A DNA stretch of 64,000 nt, taken from assembly GCF_019800665.1 (NCBI RefSeq), contig NZ_JAHVKO010000007.1:101487-165486 (forward strand), in the 5' to 3' direction. This DNA comes from Microbulbifer agarilyticus. GTDB taxonomy: Bacteria; Pseudomonadota; Gammaproteobacteria; Pseudomonadales; Cellvibrionaceae. The notes beneath the pieces are model-generated. The model saw only the letters and a list, made by a program, of their open reading frames with translations. It ran no database searches and was not told where the DNA came from. Positions 1 through 9,340 of the stretch are shown here, piece after piece (position 1 is the first letter of the stretch; the number at the start of each line of letters is the position of its first letter). Position numbers and translations under genes: made by a program.

Positions 1-11
1 GGGGGCGGTGA

Positions 12-290
12 ATGAATAACGAACAACTGAAGCAGAATTTGACTTCTGCGGACCACTGGACGCGCCTGTTGTTTATGGTGCTGTTTGTGATACTGCTGGA
101 AATTGCCGGTGTGGTGATGCTGGCGACCATCGTATTGCAGTTCCTGTTTGCCATTGTTTCCGGCGGCCCGAACGAAAATCTGCGTCGTATGGGTGAGCAG
201 ATTGCCTCGTATATCTACCAGACGCTGCAATTCCTGATTTACAACACGGAAGAAAAGCCGTTTCCGTTTTCCGAGTGGCCGCAGTCCTGA
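12..290 (+). CDS. DUF4389 family inner-membrane protein (copy 1)
   Basis: A 92-residue protein of the DUF4389 family, whose biochemical role is unknown. A long hydrophobic stretch spans about residues 18-50, enough for one or two membrane passes. It is followed by an amphipathic segment and the family-like tail NTEEKPFPFSEWP. The ATG follows a G-rich ribosome-binding region at the very start of the window. The next gene is a longer paralogue whose first 90 residues are nearly the same, so the pair arose by tandem duplication. This copy lacks the acidic/alanine-lysine tail of its neighbour. Family assignment is fairly sure; function is not. Confidence 0.85.
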   Translation: MNNEQLKQNLTSADHWTRLLFMVLFVILLEIAGVVMLATIVLQFLFAIVSGGPNENLRRMGEQIASYIYQTLQFLIYNTEEKPFPFSEWPQS

Positions 291-320
291 TCTGCGGCCC
301 AGATAGAAATCCGGGCTATA

Positions 321-365
321 TTGAGGGTTCTCGAACCGCTGAGCCCGGAAAAAGCGGAACCTCAA
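321..365 (+). repeat. Inverted repeat between the two DUF4389 genes
   Basis: TTGAGGGTTC (321-330) can pair with GAACCTCAA (357-365) with one bulge, and an inner CCGCT/AGCGG pair lies between them. No T-run follows, so this is not a clear rho-independent terminator. It may be an mRNA structure that sets the relative expression of the two paralogues. Confidence 0.3.
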
Positions 366-438
366 CCGCTGAATCTTGTGCCGGCCGTGGCCGGCTTATC
401 CCATTTCTGGTGCCCAACAAAGGACTGGTGATCGCCAA

Positions 439-1023
439 ATGAGTAATGAAGAACTGAAACAAAACCTCACCTCCACCAATCAGTGGTTGCGCCTGATCTA
501 TATGGTGCTGTTCGCGGTACTGTTGGAAATAGCCGGCTTTGTCATGCTGGCCGTGGTGATCGCCCAATTCCTGTTTGCCATTGTCAGCGGCAAAGCCAAT
601 GACAACCTGCGTCGCCTCGGTGACCAGATTTCTTCCTATATCTACCAGACCCTGCAATTCCTGATCTACAACACGGAAGAGAAACCGTTTCCCTTCTCGG
701 AGTGGCCGGAGTCCGAGGAAGAAGATCTCTCTACCTATGAAAGTGCCGAAGAAATCGATGGCGAGGTAATTTCGGTGGCAGACGCGGACACAGAGAGTGA
801 AGAGACCTCTGCTGACGCTGACGAGAAAACCGCCACCGCCACTGCGGCAAAACCGAAGAAACCGAAAGCACGCGCTAAAGCCGCAGCATCGTCACAAGAC
901 GACGTGGCAGAGGCCGACGAGCCGGTGATCCAGCTGGGGGCTGACAGCGATTCAGCAGCCGACACCGCTGCCAAAGACGCCGAGAGCGCGCATCGCAAGG
1001 AAGACAGCGCCGACGAAAAGTAG
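439..1023 (+). CDS. DUF4389 family membrane protein with acidic C-terminal extension (copy 2)
   Basis: A 194-residue paralogue of the preceding gene. Residues 1-95 repeat the DUF4389 domain, with the hydrophobic stretch at about 18-50 and the tail NTEEKPFPFSEWP. Residues 96-194 form a low-complexity extension rich in Glu, Asp, Ala and Lys, with a short basic patch (KPKKPKARAK) in the middle. That tail is probably disordered and cytoplasmic. The ATG at 439 was chosen because its N-terminus (MSNEELKQNLTS) aligns with copy 1; the frame is open further upstream but has no family-like residues there. The function is not known. Confidence 0.83.
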   Translation: MSNEELKQNLTSTNQWLRLIYMVLFAVLLEIAGFVMLAVVIAQFLFAIVSGKANDNLRRLGDQISSYIYQTLQFLIYNTEEKPFPFSEWPESEEEDLSTYESAEEIDGEVISVADADTESEETSADADEKTATATAAKPKKPKARAKAAASSQDDVAEADEPVIQLGADSDSAADTAAKDAESAHRKEDSADEK

Positions 1024-1068
1024 GACTCCGTATACGGTGTACTCACCGGAAATAATTGGGAGAAGGTA

Positions 1069-1527
1069 GTGCTGTTGTTTGTTATGCGCCACGGTCGCGC
1101 TGAACCCTTTAGTAAAAGTGACGAAACCCGCGCCCTCACCGAGGACGGTCGCGAACAGGTCGCGGCGGTGTGCAAGGAGCGCGCCTCGGAACTCGCGCAG
1201 GTAAAGACCATTTGGGCGAGTCCCTTCGTGCGTACCCGCCAGACTGCGAAGATTGTTGCGGACACCTTTGATTTGCCGGTGGAGATCAACGAGGTGTTGA
1301 CCGGTGATACCCCGGCTCAGGCGGTGCTGGATGCGCTGGCAGAAGTGGATGAGAAAGACTATCCGGTGTTGCTGGTCAGCCACCAACCGCTGGTGGGCAC
1401 CCTGGTTAACCGGCTCTGCGGTAGTGCGGAAGAACTCCCCATGGGCACTTCGAGTCTCGCCTGTCTGTCAGCGGATGTCTGGGCCTGGGACTGTGCGGAA
1501 CTTGAGTGGTTGCAGCACAAACCCTGA
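1069..1527 (+). CDS. sixA: Phosphohistidine phosphatase SixA
   Basis: A 152-residue histidine-phosphatase-superfamily protein. The catalytic RHG motif is at residues 7-9, with His8 as the phospho-acceptor. The SPFVRTRQTA motif is at 51-60 and the second catalytic His at 105 (VSHQPL). SixA proteins remove phosphate from histidine residues of phosphorelay proteins, such as HPt domains or the nitrogen phosphotransferase system, in the cytoplasm. The size is normal for the family. The start is GTG, giving MLLFVMRHG, the usual spacing to RHG. An AGAAGG lies unusually close upstream. The physiological partner cannot be read from the sequence. Confidence 0.88.
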   Translation: MLLFVMRHGRAEPFSKSDETRALTEDGREQVAAVCKERASELAQVKTIWASPFVRTRQTAKIVADTFDLPVEINEVLTGDTPAQAVLDALAEVDEKDYPVLLVSHQPLVGTLVNRLCGSAEELPMGTSSLACLSADVWAWDCAELEWLQHKP

Positions 1528-1664
1528 TGCCGGTTTCTTCATCCAAGCCCCTAATCCAGCCCCTTAATACAAGCAATCGGTCATAACTCGTGAACCCTGC
1601 TGCCATTGTGATGGTGGCGGCGGGCTGTCAGCATGGCGCATTCGATAGCTGGTTTTGGTTTTTT

Positions 1665-2570
1665 ATGAGCGCCTTATCCTCCCAAATTACCCCCGACTTT
1701 ACCCCGCCCAAAGAAATTGTCCTGGACGTGCAGGGCAATGCCATTGCCGCCCGGCAGTGGGGGAACCCGGCGGGTGTACCTGTGTTGGCGTTGCACGGCT
1801 GGCTGGATAACTGCGCCAGCTTTGACGCCATGGCGCCTTTTCTACACAGCCTCAATCTTGTCGCCATTGATCTCGCTGGGCACGGTCAGAGTTACCACCG
1901 TCACCAAGATGCGAACTACACCATCTGGACCGAAATTGAGGACGTAATGGCGACTGCCGATGCGTTGGGCTGGGAGAAGTTCTCCATGCTGGCCCATTCC
2001 CGCGGAGCGGTAATCGGTACCATTGCGGCGGCCACTTTTCCCGAGCGGGTACGGCGCCTGGCGCTGATTGACGGCCTGGTGCCGCCGCCGACAACGGATG
2101 AGGAAGCCCCGGACACCCTGCGCAAAGGCATCGAGCAGCGCGCGCGTTATCGTGACCGAAAGAGTCGGGTATTTGAGTCCATTGATGTTGCGGTACATGC
2201 GCGCAAGAACGGCCTGTTCAAGTTGAGCGACGAAGCGGCGCGTGCGCTGGTGGAGCGCGGTATCCGCCCGTGCGAGGGCGGCTATACCTGGAGTAATGAC
2301 CCGCAGTTAATGGCTGCTTCGGTAGCCAAGCTCAACGAGCCGCAAGTACGCGCCTTTCTTGCGCGCGCCACCATGCCAATCCGACTGGCGCTGGGGAAAG
2401 AGGGGATTCAGGGAATGCTTGAGCGTATTCGGCCACTGGCAGAACAGGTGCCGAGCATTGAGCTGCGCGAGTTTGCCGGTGGCCACCACCTGCATATGGA
2501 GGGCAGTGGGGAAGAGATCGCCCACTGGTTCGAGCCATTTCTTCGCGGCGAAGACCCGCGCAGAGCGTAG
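1665..2570 (+). CDS. Alpha/beta-hydrolase fold protein
   Basis: A 301-residue alpha/beta hydrolase. Visible landmarks are the oxyanion-hole HGW at residues 44-46, the nucleophile elbow AHSRGA with Ser112, and a C-terminal GGHHLHMEG carrying the likely catalytic His near 274. The set resembles bacterial esterase or MhpC-like hydrolases. The substrate cannot be predicted. The frame is open from a GTG at 1590, but the extra N-terminal residues are unlike the family, so the ATG at 1665 is preferred, with moderate confidence since no clear Shine-Dalgarno is seen. It lies alone between sixA and a minus-strand gene. Confidence 0.78.
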   Translation: MSALSSQITPDFTPPKEIVLDVQGNAIAARQWGNPAGVPVLALHGWLDNCASFDAMAPFLHSLNLVAIDLAGHGQSYHRHQDANYTIWTEIEDVMATADALGWEKFSMLAHSRGAVIGTIAAATFPERVRRLALIDGLVPPPTTDEEAPDTLRKGIEQRARYRDRKSRVFESIDVAVHARKNGLFKLSDEAARALVERGIRPCEGGYTWSNDPQLMAASVAKLNEPQVRAFLARATMPIRLALGKEGIQGMLERIRPLAEQVPSIELREFAGGHHLHMEGSGEEIAHWFEPFLRGEDPRRA

Positions 2571-2619
2571 TCGGTAGGGTGACTGCCTTGGCTCGATCGA
2601 CTGGTTGAGCTAGGTTGGA

Positions 2620-2976
2620 CTAGAAAGGCACGCGCTTGGAGTAGCTCGCCTTTTGCATGTCCCGCACTTCCACGGAAATTTCCGGAACCTCGGGTGCCGC
2701 TTCGCATAGATAGTTGAAGATGGCGGCGCTCAGGGCTTCTTTCTGTTCGCTGGTACGCCCCTCAAGGATGCGCACTTCCGCGTGAATAAACAGGTTGCTG
2801 GAGCCTTCGTGGCTTTTCCCCAGGACAAATTCACGGTAGGGGATGGCGCGGGTTTTGATTGCGCCGGCGTTGAAGAGCCCGGTGTCATTCATGGCCTGCT
2901 GACCGTTGCTGACCAGTGCGGGAATGGAAATGCTGTCTTCCAGTTTTTGCGAATATTCAATCACTAGATGCGGCAT
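2620..2976 (-). CDS. 5-carboxymethyl-2-hydroxymuconate isomerase-like tautomerase
   Basis: A 118-residue member of the CHMI branch of the tautomerase superfamily. It begins MPHLVIEYS, so removal of Met exposes the catalytic N-terminal proline (Pro2 in the coded numbering). The family enzyme isomerises 5-carboxymethyl-2-hydroxymuconate in homoprotocatechuate (4-hydroxyphenylacetate) degradation, in a trimer. No other gene of that pathway is nearby: the upstream neighbour on the same strand is folE. The actual substrate may therefore differ. It may be co-transcribed with folE, as the gap is about 75 bp and no terminator is seen in it. Confidence 0.82.
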   Translation of the reverse strand: MPHLVIEYSQKLEDSISIPALVSNGQQAMNDTGLFNAGAIKTRAIPYREFVLGKSHEGSSNLFIHAEVRILEGRTSEQKEALSAAIFNYLCEAAPEVPEISVEVRDMQKASYSKRVPF

Positions 2977-3051
2977 TGCCGGGCTCTCCTCTTTATCTGA
3001 ACCGTCATATCTGAACCGTCTAATTCGTCTGCGAATCGACGGCTCTGAAAA

Positions 3052-3591
3052 TTAACGAATCAACGACAGAAATTCGTTGCGGGTGGCCTGCTCACTGCGG
3101 AAAGAGCCGAGCATGGCGGAAGTTTTCATCACCGAATTCTGTTTTTCCACACCGCGCATCATCATGCACATGTGCTTGGCTTCAACGATAACGCCAACGC
3201 CTGCAGCGCCGGTTACCTGGCGCACGGTTTCCGCAATTTGCACGGTCAGCTGTTCCTGAATCTGCAAACGGCGGGCAAACATGTCTACAATGCGCGCCAC
3301 TTTAGACAGGCCGAGCACCTTGCCATCTGGAATGTACGCTACGTGCGCTTTGCCGATAAACGGCAGTAAGTGGTGTTCGCACAGAGAGTAGAGCTCAATG
3401 TCTTTCACCAGCACCATTTCGCTGCAGTCTGAAGGGAAGAGCGCGTCGTTGACGATCTCCTCTACGGTCTGCTGATAGCCCTGAGTAAGATATTGCATGG
3501 CTTTGGCAGCGCGTTTGGGGGTGTCGAGCAGCCCCGGGCGCTGCAGATCTTCGCCAATGGCTTCAATGATGTGTGCGTAATGTTCTTTCAT
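3052..3591 (-). CDS. folE: GTP cyclohydrolase I
   Basis: A 179-residue enzyme that converts GTP to 7,8-dihydroneopterin triphosphate, the first step of folate/pterin synthesis. Zinc ligands are visible: Cys71 and His74 in CEHHLLPF, and Cys142 in HMCMMMRG. The start at 3591 (MKEHYAHI) was chosen because GGAAG lies about 7 nt upstream on the minus strand and it matches usual family length; the open frame extends 21 codons further up without family residues. It is divergent from prmB. Downstream is a CHMI-like tautomerase. Nothing is unusual in the catalytic core. Confidence 0.95.
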   Translation of the reverse strand: MKEHYAHIIEAIGEDLQRPGLLDTPKRAAKAMQYLTQGYQQTVEEIVNDALFPSDCSEMVLVKDIELYSLCEHHLLPFIGKAHVAYIPDGKVLGLSKVARIVDMFARRLQIQEQLTVQIAETVRQVTGAAGVGVIVEAKHMCMMMRGVEKQNSVMKTSAMLGSFRSEQATRNEFLSLIR

Positions 3592-3780
3592 CAATATGCT
3601 TCCAACGTCTCGCCCGAATCGCCTTGATACGCAAAAAGTCGGGCGTTCGATCACCGGTTTGCCGGTGGGGTAGTCTCTCCGAAGGCTGACTCCGGAGGCT
3701 GACTCTGGAGACCTTGGGGTGCGCTACCCTAAGCCTTTGTCACACGGTAGTAAAGCGCGAAACATAGAGGAATATCGCTA

Positions 3781-4713
3781 ATGATAGAGAAACGGGAGTC
3801 CGATTTGCATGAATTGCAGACGGTGCTGGACTTTATCCGCTGGGGCGCCAGTCGCTTCAATGAGTCAGAGCTGTGGTTTGGCCACGGAACTGACAATGCC
3901 TGGGATGAAGCTGTCCTGTTGGTCACGCACGCCCTGCACCTGCCGGTGGATAGCAAGCCGGAAATCCTGTCTGCGCGCCTGACCATGAAAGAGCGGCAGC
4001 AGGTGATGGCGGTACTGGAGAAGCGCGCCAATGCCCGCGTGCCCGCGCCCTACCTGACCAATGAGGCCTGGTTCTGTGATCTGCCGTTTTACGTGGACGA
4101 GCGCGTTCTGGTGCCCCGCTCGCCGATTGGCGAGCTGATTCGCCAACGCTTCGAACCCTGGTTGCAGCAGGAACCGCTGGCGATACTCGATTTGTGTTGT
4201 GGCAGTGGCTGCATCGGGATCGCCTGCGCGGATACCTTTCCCGGCGCACGAGTGGATCTGAGTGATATTTCGCAGGACGCCATCGATGTGGCGCAGATCA
4301 ATATCAACCGCCACCAGCTGAATGATGAAGTGCGCGCGGTGCAGTCGGACCTGTTTGCCGGGTTGAAGGGCTGCAGTTATGACCTGATCGTAAGCAACCC
4401 GCCGTATGTGGATGCGCGGGACCTGGCAGAAATGCCGGCGGAGTACCACGCTGAACCCGGTCTGGCGCTGGGCTCCGGCGACGATGGCCTGGATTTTACC
4501 CGGCGCCTGCTACTAGAGGCCCCGGACTACCTGCAACCAGAGGGCATTCTGGTGTGTGAAGTAGGCAACAGCTGGGAGGCGCTGGAAGCGGCGTATCCGC
4601 GCGTGCCATTCTTCTGGCCGGAACTGGAAGACGGTGGCCATGGGGTATTTGTGCTGACGCGGGAAGATCTGCTGGCGTGCCGGGAGATGTTCGAAGAGGG
4701 CGCGGCGGAGTAA
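3781..4713 (+). CDS. prmB: 50S ribosomal protein L3 N5-glutamine methyltransferase
   Basis: A 310-residue SAM-dependent methyltransferase of the HemK/PrmB family. The SAM-binding motif DLCCGSGCIG is at 137-146 and the catalytic NPPY at 206-209. The VPRSPIGELI segment at 111-120 is the PrmB signature, as opposed to PrmC, and supports methylation of a glutamine in ribosomal protein L3. AGAGGA precedes the ATG at normal spacing. aroC follows after about 100 bp, the neighbour seen in many gammaproteobacteria. Confidence 0.94.
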   Translation: MIEKRESDLHELQTVLDFIRWGASRFNESELWFGHGTDNAWDEAVLLVTHALHLPVDSKPEILSARLTMKERQQVMAVLEKRANARVPAPYLTNEAWFCDLPFYVDERVLVPRSPIGELIRQRFEPWLQQEPLAILDLCCGSGCIGIACADTFPGARVDLSDISQDAIDVAQININRHQLNDEVRAVQSDLFAGLKGCSYDLIVSNPPYVDARDLAEMPAEYHAEPGLALGSGDDGLDFTRRLLLEAPDYLQPEGILVCEVGNSWEALEAAYPRVPFFWPELEDGGHGVFVLTREDLLACREMFEEGAAE

Positions 4714-4817
4714 GGCTGCTAGCAGCCTAATTGCAGTACTGGAAAGCGCCGCGTCACAGATTCCTCTATAATGCGCGGCTTCCATCGAATAAATCACTGG
4801 GGTAGGGAATTCCGGGT

Positions 4818-5918
4818 ATGTCGGGCAATACATTTGGCAAGCTGTTCTGTGTCACCACTTTTGGCGAGAGTCACGGCCCCGCGCTGGGCTGCATAGTGGA
4901 TGGCTGCCCTCCGGGACTGGAGATCAGTGCGGAAGAAATTCAGCTGGAGCTGGACCGCCGCAAGCCTGGCACTTCCCGTTACACCACCCAGCGCCGCGAA
5001 GCGGACCAGGTGAAAATCCTCTCCGGCGTGTTTGAGGGCAAGACCACCGGTACGCCGATTGGGCTGCTGATCGAAAATACCGACCAGCGCTCCAAGGACT
5101 ACGCCAATATTTCCGAGCAAATTCGCCCGGCCCATGCCGATTACACCTACTGGGCCAAGTTTGGTCTGCGCGACTACCGCGGTGGTGGTCGCTCTTCCGC
5201 GCGCGAAACCGCCATGCGAGTGGCCGCGGGCGCAATCGCCAAAAAGTGGCTGAAGCAGCAGTTCGGCATTGAGGTGCGCGGTTACCTGTCGCAGCTTGGG
5301 CCGATCAAGGTGGACAAGCTCGATTGGTCACAGGTGAACGAAAACCCGTTCTTCTGCCCAGATGCCGACAAGGTGCCGGAGATGGAAGAGTACATGCAGG
5401 CGTTGATCAAGGAGGGCAACTCCATTGGTGCGCGCATCTCTGTACATGCCAGCGGCGTACCCGCGGGCCTTGGTGAGCCGATTTTTGATCGCCTGGATGC
5501 GGATCTGGCCCATGCGCTGATGAGTATCAATGCCGTCAAAGGCGTCGAGATTGGAGCCGGTTTTGCATCGGTGGAGCAAAAGGGTACCGAGCACCGGGAC
5601 GAAATTACCGAGGACGGTTTCCAATCCAATCATGCCGGCGGTGTGTTGGGGGGAATCTCCAGTGGTCAGGAGTTGATCGCGCACATTGCGTTGAAGCCGA
5701 CTTCCAGCCTGCGCATCCCGGGCAAGAGCCTGGACATCAACGGCAATCCCATCGAGGTGGTCACCAAAGGTCGTCACGATCCCTGTGTTGGTATTCGCGC
5801 AACGCCCATTGCGGAAGCGATGATGGCGCTGGTACTGGTGGATCATGTACTGCGTCAGCGCGCTCAGAATGGCGATGTGAAGTTTGATCTAACGATTCCG
5901 GCAGGTGAGTCTGCCTGA
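4818..5918 (+). CDS. aroC: Chorismate synthase
   Basis: A 366-residue enzyme for the last step of the shikimate pathway, 5-enolpyruvylshikimate-3-phosphate to chorismate, using reduced FMN. Signatures are GESHGPALG near residues 16-24 and the glycine/arginine-rich [11 protein letters not shown] near 121-131. Length is typical. It feeds the trp genes found later in the window. A strong hairpin terminator follows 23 bp after the stop. It may be transcribed with prmB upstream; no terminator is seen between them. Confidence 0.96.
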   Translation: MSGNTFGKLFCVTTFGESHGPALGCIVDGCPPGLEISAEEIQLELDRRKPGTSRYTTQRREADQVKILSGVFEGKTTGTPIGLLIENTDQRSKDYANISEQIRPAHADYTYWAKFGLRDYRGGGRSSARETAMRVAAGAIAKKWLKQQFGIEVRGYLSQLGPIKVDKLDWSQVNENPFFCPDADKVPEMEEYMQALIKEGNSIGARISVHASGVPAGLGEPIFDRLDADLAHALMSINAVKGVEIGAGFASVEQKGTEHRDEITEDGFQSNHAGGVLGGISSGQELIAHIALKPTSSLRIPGKSLDINGNPIEVVTKGRHDPCVGIRATPIAEAMMALVLVDHVLRQRAQNGDVKFDLTIPAGESA

Positions 5919-5940
5919 TCAAACCCGGATCGAATAAATA

Positions 5941-5976
5941 AAAAAGGCGGAGCGCCGAAAGCGCTCCGCCTTTTTT
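5941..5976 (+). terminator. Bidirectional rho-independent terminator after aroC
   Basis: A perfect 10-bp stem GGCGGAGCGC (5946-5955) / GCGCTCCGCC (5961-5970) with a CGAAA loop is followed by six T on the plus strand and preceded by an A-run. It can therefore also stop minus-strand transcription from the convergent outer-membrane protein gene. Confidence 0.93.
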
Positions 5977-6008
5977 GTGCCTGCCTGTTAATGCCGGTTT
6001 GTCAGGAA

Positions 6009-6746
6009 TTACAGGTGCAGGTTCAGGCCGATGTAAGGGCCTTTGATTTCCAGGTCGCTCTGGAAAGCGTCCAGTTCCTGCACATCCAGGCTCATCACAC
6101 GGTAGCCGGCTTCGATGGCGAAATCGATGGCGGGAACGAAGTCCCAGCGCACCTTGGCGGTGATGTCGCTGTGGCTGTCGCCTTTGTAACTGGTGCCGTT
6201 ACCCTGGGCGATGATGGACCAGCCGGTAAACGGCAGGTCGAAACGGGCAACACCGTAAACCATCGGCAGCACGCCAGACAGTTCGATGTTTTCAGACAGC
6301 CCGTCGGTGGCTACGGTCAGCTCGCCGCTGTACTGGCGCGCGGTCAGACCCAGGTCCAGGTTTACCCAGTTGTCGAGGATCTCGTAGTACAGGGTGGCAT
6401 CGGTGTGGGTCAGGTTGATGTCGGAGGTGACGTCAGAGCCAATGGTAAAGGTTTCGTCGGCGAAGGTGACATCTTCGCTCAGCATGGCCATGCCGCTGGT
6501 TTCGATCTTGCTGTGCGCGAGCAGAACATTCGGAATCACCGGGATTGGGTGTTCCAGCGCAACCTGCAGGAAGGTGGCGTTGTCTTCCGCCAGGGAAAAC
6601 TCATCCACGTTGTAGCTGTCCACACCAACTGCGCCGGTGTAAGAGGGTTTCCAGGCACCGGCGGTGGCATCAAAACCGAGGATGGTGTCGGCGCTGGCGC
6701 CGGCAGAAGCCAGTGCGGCGCACAGGGCCAGGGTGATTTTTTTCAT
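6009..6746 (-). CDS. TIGR04219-type outer-membrane beta-barrel protein
   Basis: A 245-residue exported protein. A signal peptide (MKKITLALCAALASAGASA, cleavage after ASA) is followed by alternating short beta-strand-like segments. The protein ends in an aromatic/hydrophobic final strand (GPYIGLNLHL), as expected for an outer-membrane barrel. The GFDATAGAWKPSYTG opening matches the TIGR04219 family of small barrels, whose function is unknown. It is convergent with aroC and shares its terminator. No partner gene is adjacent; the LysR gene upstream on the same strand lies about 160 bp away. Confidence 0.8.
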   Translation of the reverse strand: MKKITLALCAALASAGASADTILGFDATAGAWKPSYTGAVGVDSYNVDEFSLAEDNATFLQVALEHPIPVIPNVLLAHSKIETSGMAMLSEDVTFADETFTIGSDVTSDINLTHTDATLYYEILDNWVNLDLGLTARQYSGELTVATDGLSENIELSGVLPMVYGVARFDLPFTGWSIIAQGNGTSYKGDSHSDITAKVRWDFVPAIDFAIEAGYRVMSLDVQELDAFQSDLEIKGPYIGLNLHL

Positions 6747-6905
6747 TTTTTAGTCGCTCCCGTTGAATTCTGCGGCAGATTCTACAGGGTTTTTATGAAA
6801 TTTCCCTGAAAGCGACGCTGCGCGCGTGCAGTTTGCCGCGGTTTTGCGGGCTACTTGGCGTTCTTGGTCGGCGCTTATGGGGCCAGAGGTGCCGATTTAG
6901 GTCGA

Positions 6906-7784
6906 TCAGAGCCCGCGGGCCTCCTTTACCAGCAGCTGCTGCAATGCATTGGCGGCGTTGCTCAGGGTGCGGTTGCGGTGGTAGATGATGCCCAAATTGC
7001 GCTGGATAGTGAGCTGCGGCATGGGCAGTTCTGCCAGGCTACTGTCCACCAGAGTTTTGGGCAGCACGCTCCAGCCGAGACCGACACCGGCCATCATCTT
7101 GATCGTCTCGAGAAAATTGGTGGCCAGTTTGGCGGTGAGCTTGAGTCCGTGCGCGTCGAACTCTCTTTTGATCAGGCGTCCGGTGTAGGTGTTCATATCC
7201 GGGAGGATCGCCGGGTACTGGGCCAGCGCCGGCAGGTTCAGCTCGGACATCTGTGCCAGCGGGTGATCGGGGGCTGCCACCACCACGCAGGGGTCGGGCC
7301 AGATAATTTGCGCGTTGAGGCTCGGGTAGTCCTTGAGCGCCAGGGTCACCACCGCCAATTCATACTCGCCCGCCATCAGGGCCTCATAGGCTTGCTCCGA
7401 ATCGACAAAATCAATATCCAGGGCGACGTCCGGGTAGCGGTTGCTGAAGTCGCGCAGTACCGGCGGCAGGTGGTGCAGGCCGACATGGTGGCTGGTGGCG
7501 ATACGCAGGCTGCCACCGATGGTTTCCCCCAGGCTGCGCAGCTCGCGCTCGGCATCACTTACCTCGTTGAGAATATGGCGCGCGCGTGGCAGCAGGGCAC
7601 GGCCGGCATTGGTGAGTTGCAATTTGCGGCCGATGCGGTCGAACAGCGGCGCACCCAGCTGTTGTTCCAGCGAGGCTAGTCGTTTGCTCACGGCGGGCTG
7701 GGTCAGGTGCAGATGCTCTGCCGCTTCCGACACGGAGCCCTGTTCAGAGATGGCGAGAAAGGCTCTAAGCCACTGAATTTCCAT
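6906..7784 (-). CDS. LysR-type transcriptional regulator divergent from leuC
   Basis: A 292-residue LysR-family regulator. An N-terminal winged helix-turn-helix (about residues 1-60, with SVSEAAEHLHLTQPAVSKRL) is followed by the two-lobed effector-binding domain. The start MEIQWLRAFL at 7784 is the usual LysR N-terminus; the frame extends 12 codons upstream to 7820. Divergence from leuCDB, with a T-N11-A dyad in the shared intergenic region, suggests it controls leuCDB and itself. Pseudomonas carries a LysR gene at the same place. The effector is unknown. Confidence 0.88.
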   Translation of the reverse strand: MEIQWLRAFLAISEQGSVSEAAEHLHLTQPAVSKRLASLEQQLGAPLFDRIGRKLQLTNAGRALLPRARHILNEVSDAERELRSLGETIGGSLRIATSHHVGLHHLPPVLRDFSNRYPDVALDIDFVDSEQAYEALMAGEYELAVVTLALKDYPSLNAQIIWPDPCVVVAAPDHPLAQMSELNLPALAQYPAILPDMNTYTGRLIKREFDAHGLKLTAKLATNFLETIKMMAGVGLGWSVLPKTLVDSSLAELPMPQLTIQRNLGIIYHRNRTLSNAANALQQLLVKEARGL

Positions 7785-7834
7785 AGGATCGGCACCATAT
7801 TCCAAAAGCGAATGCGCCATATAATAAATATAAA

Positions 7835-7850
7835 TTGATGTTATTCAATG
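7835..7850. promoter_or_regulatory. Putative LysR operator between lysR and leuC
   Basis: ATTGA-N6-TCAAT is a perfect interrupted dyad that contains the T-N11-A pattern typical of LysR-type binding sites (T at 7836, A at 7848). It lies in an AT-rich stretch between the two divergent genes. On the minus strand a TATTAT-like -10 is near 7820-7828. The site is seen directly; its use by this regulator is inferred. Confidence 0.5.
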
Positions 7851-7894
7851 CCCCTCGTAGACTCGAGCATGTTATCCATAGAGGAGATGGGGCT

Positions 7895-9340
7895 ATGGGC
7901 CACCCACAGAATAAAAAACAGACGTTGTACGACAAGCTCTGGGAAGACCATTTGGTCAAGAGCCGCGACGACGGCACCGCACTGATTTATATCGACCGTC
8001 ACCTGATTCACGAGGTGACTTCACCACAGGCGTTTGAAGGCCTGCGTCTTGCCGGCCGCAAGCCCTGGCGCACCGACTCCGTGGTTGCGACCCCGGATCA
8101 CAACGTGCCGTCACACGTGGAAGAACGCGCTGGCGGTATCGAAGGCATTGTCGATGAAGTTTCCCGTATTCAGGTAAAGACCCTGAATGAGAACTGCGAA
8201 GACTTCGGCATTGTTGAATTCGGCATCAATGATCCCGGTCAGGGCATTGTGCATGTGATTGGTCCCGAGACTGGCGCGACCCTGCCGGGCATGACCGTGG
8301 TGTGTGGCGATTCCCACACCTCTACCCACGGCGCACTTGGTGCGCTGGCACACGGTATCGGTACCTCTGAGGTGGAGCACGTAATGGCCACCCAGTGTTT
8401 GATCCAGAAAAAAATGAAGAACATGCTGGTGCGTGTGGACGGTGAACTCGGTCCGGGTGTCACCGCCAAAGACGTGGTCCTGGCCATTATCGGCAAGATC
8501 GGTACCGCTGGTGGCACCGGCTACGCGATTGAATTCGGCGGCTCCGCAATTCGTTCCCTGTCCATGGAGGGTCGCATGACCGTGTGCAATATGGCGATCG
8601 AAGCCGGTGCCCGCGCGGGCATGGTTGCGGTGGACGACATCACCCTAGAGTACGTAAAAGACAAACCATACGCGCCCAAAGGCGAGATGTGGGAGTTGGC
8701 GGTGGCCAACTGGAGCCGTTTGCATTCCGATGACGGCGCGCACTTTGATGCGGTTGTCGAGCTGAAGGCCGAAGAGATCGAGCCGCAGGTCAGCTGGGGT
8801 ACTTCCCCGGAAATGGTGGTGCCGGTCAGTGCCTTGGTGCCGAGCCCAGCAGACGAAAACGATGCGACCAAAAAAGCGGGCATCGAACGCGCGCTGGAAT
8901 ATATGGGGCTGGAAGCCGGCCAGAAAATTACCGATATCGAGTTGGATCGTGTGTTTATTGGTTCCTGCACCAATTCCCGTATTGAAGACCTGCGCGCCGC
9001 CGCCGCGGTGGCCAAGGGGCGCAAAAAAGCCGACAACGTAAAGCAGGTACTGGTAGTTCCTGGTTCTCAGGCGGTAAAAGCGCAGGCGGAAAAAGAGGGG
9101 CTGGATAAGGTCTTTATCGAAGCCGGCTTCGAGTGGCGCGAGCCTTCCTGCTCCATGTGTCTGGCCATGAATGCGGACAAGCTGGGTGCGGGCGAACACT
9201 GTGCTTCCACTTCTAACCGCAACTTCGAAGGCCGCCAGGGCTACGGTGGCCGCACCCATCTGGTCAGCCCGAGCATGGCCGCGGCTGCGGCAATTGCCGG
9301 CCATTTTGTCGATGTACGTGAAATGCAGGAGGCCGCGTAA
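7895..9340 (+). CDS. leuC: 3-isopropylmalate dehydratase large subunit
   Basis: A 481-residue aconitase-family subunit that, with LeuD, isomerises 2- to 3-isopropylmalate in leucine synthesis. Fe-S cluster cysteines are visible in GSCTNSR and CSMC. The ATG at 7895 ([16 protein letters not shown]) is chosen because GAGGAG lies 8 nt upstream; the longer open frame from 7835 would overlap the operator dyad. The stop overlaps the leuD start (TAATG), so the two subunits are translationally coupled. Confidence 0.96.
   Translation: MGHPQNKKQTLYDKLWEDHLVKSRDDGTALIYIDRHLIHEVTSPQAFEGLRLAGRKPWRTDSVVATPDHNVPSHVEERAGGIEGIVDEVSRIQVKTLNENCEDFGIVEFGINDPGQGIVHVIGPETGATLPGMTVVCGDSHTSTHGALGALAHGIGTSEVEHVMATQCLIQKKMKNMLVRVDGELGPGVTAKDVVLAIIGKIGTAGGTGYAIEFGGSAIRSLSMEGRMTVCNMAIEAGARAGMVAVDDITLEYVKDKPYAPKGEMWELAVANWSRLHSDDGAHFDAVVELKAEEIEPQVSWGTSPEMVVPVSALVPSPADENDATKKAGIERALEYMGLEAGQKITDIELDRVFIGSCTNSRIEDLRAAAAVAKGRKKADNVKQVLVVPGSQAVKAQAEKEGLDKVFIEAGFEWREPSCSMCLAMNADKLGAGEHCASTSNRNFEGRQGYGGRTHLVSPSMAAAAAIAGHFVDVREMQEAA

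Noticed and set aside
5991..6809. Long plus-strand frame opposite the outer-membrane protein gene
   Set aside because: It is the antisense shadow of a gene with a clear signal peptide and barrel pattern.
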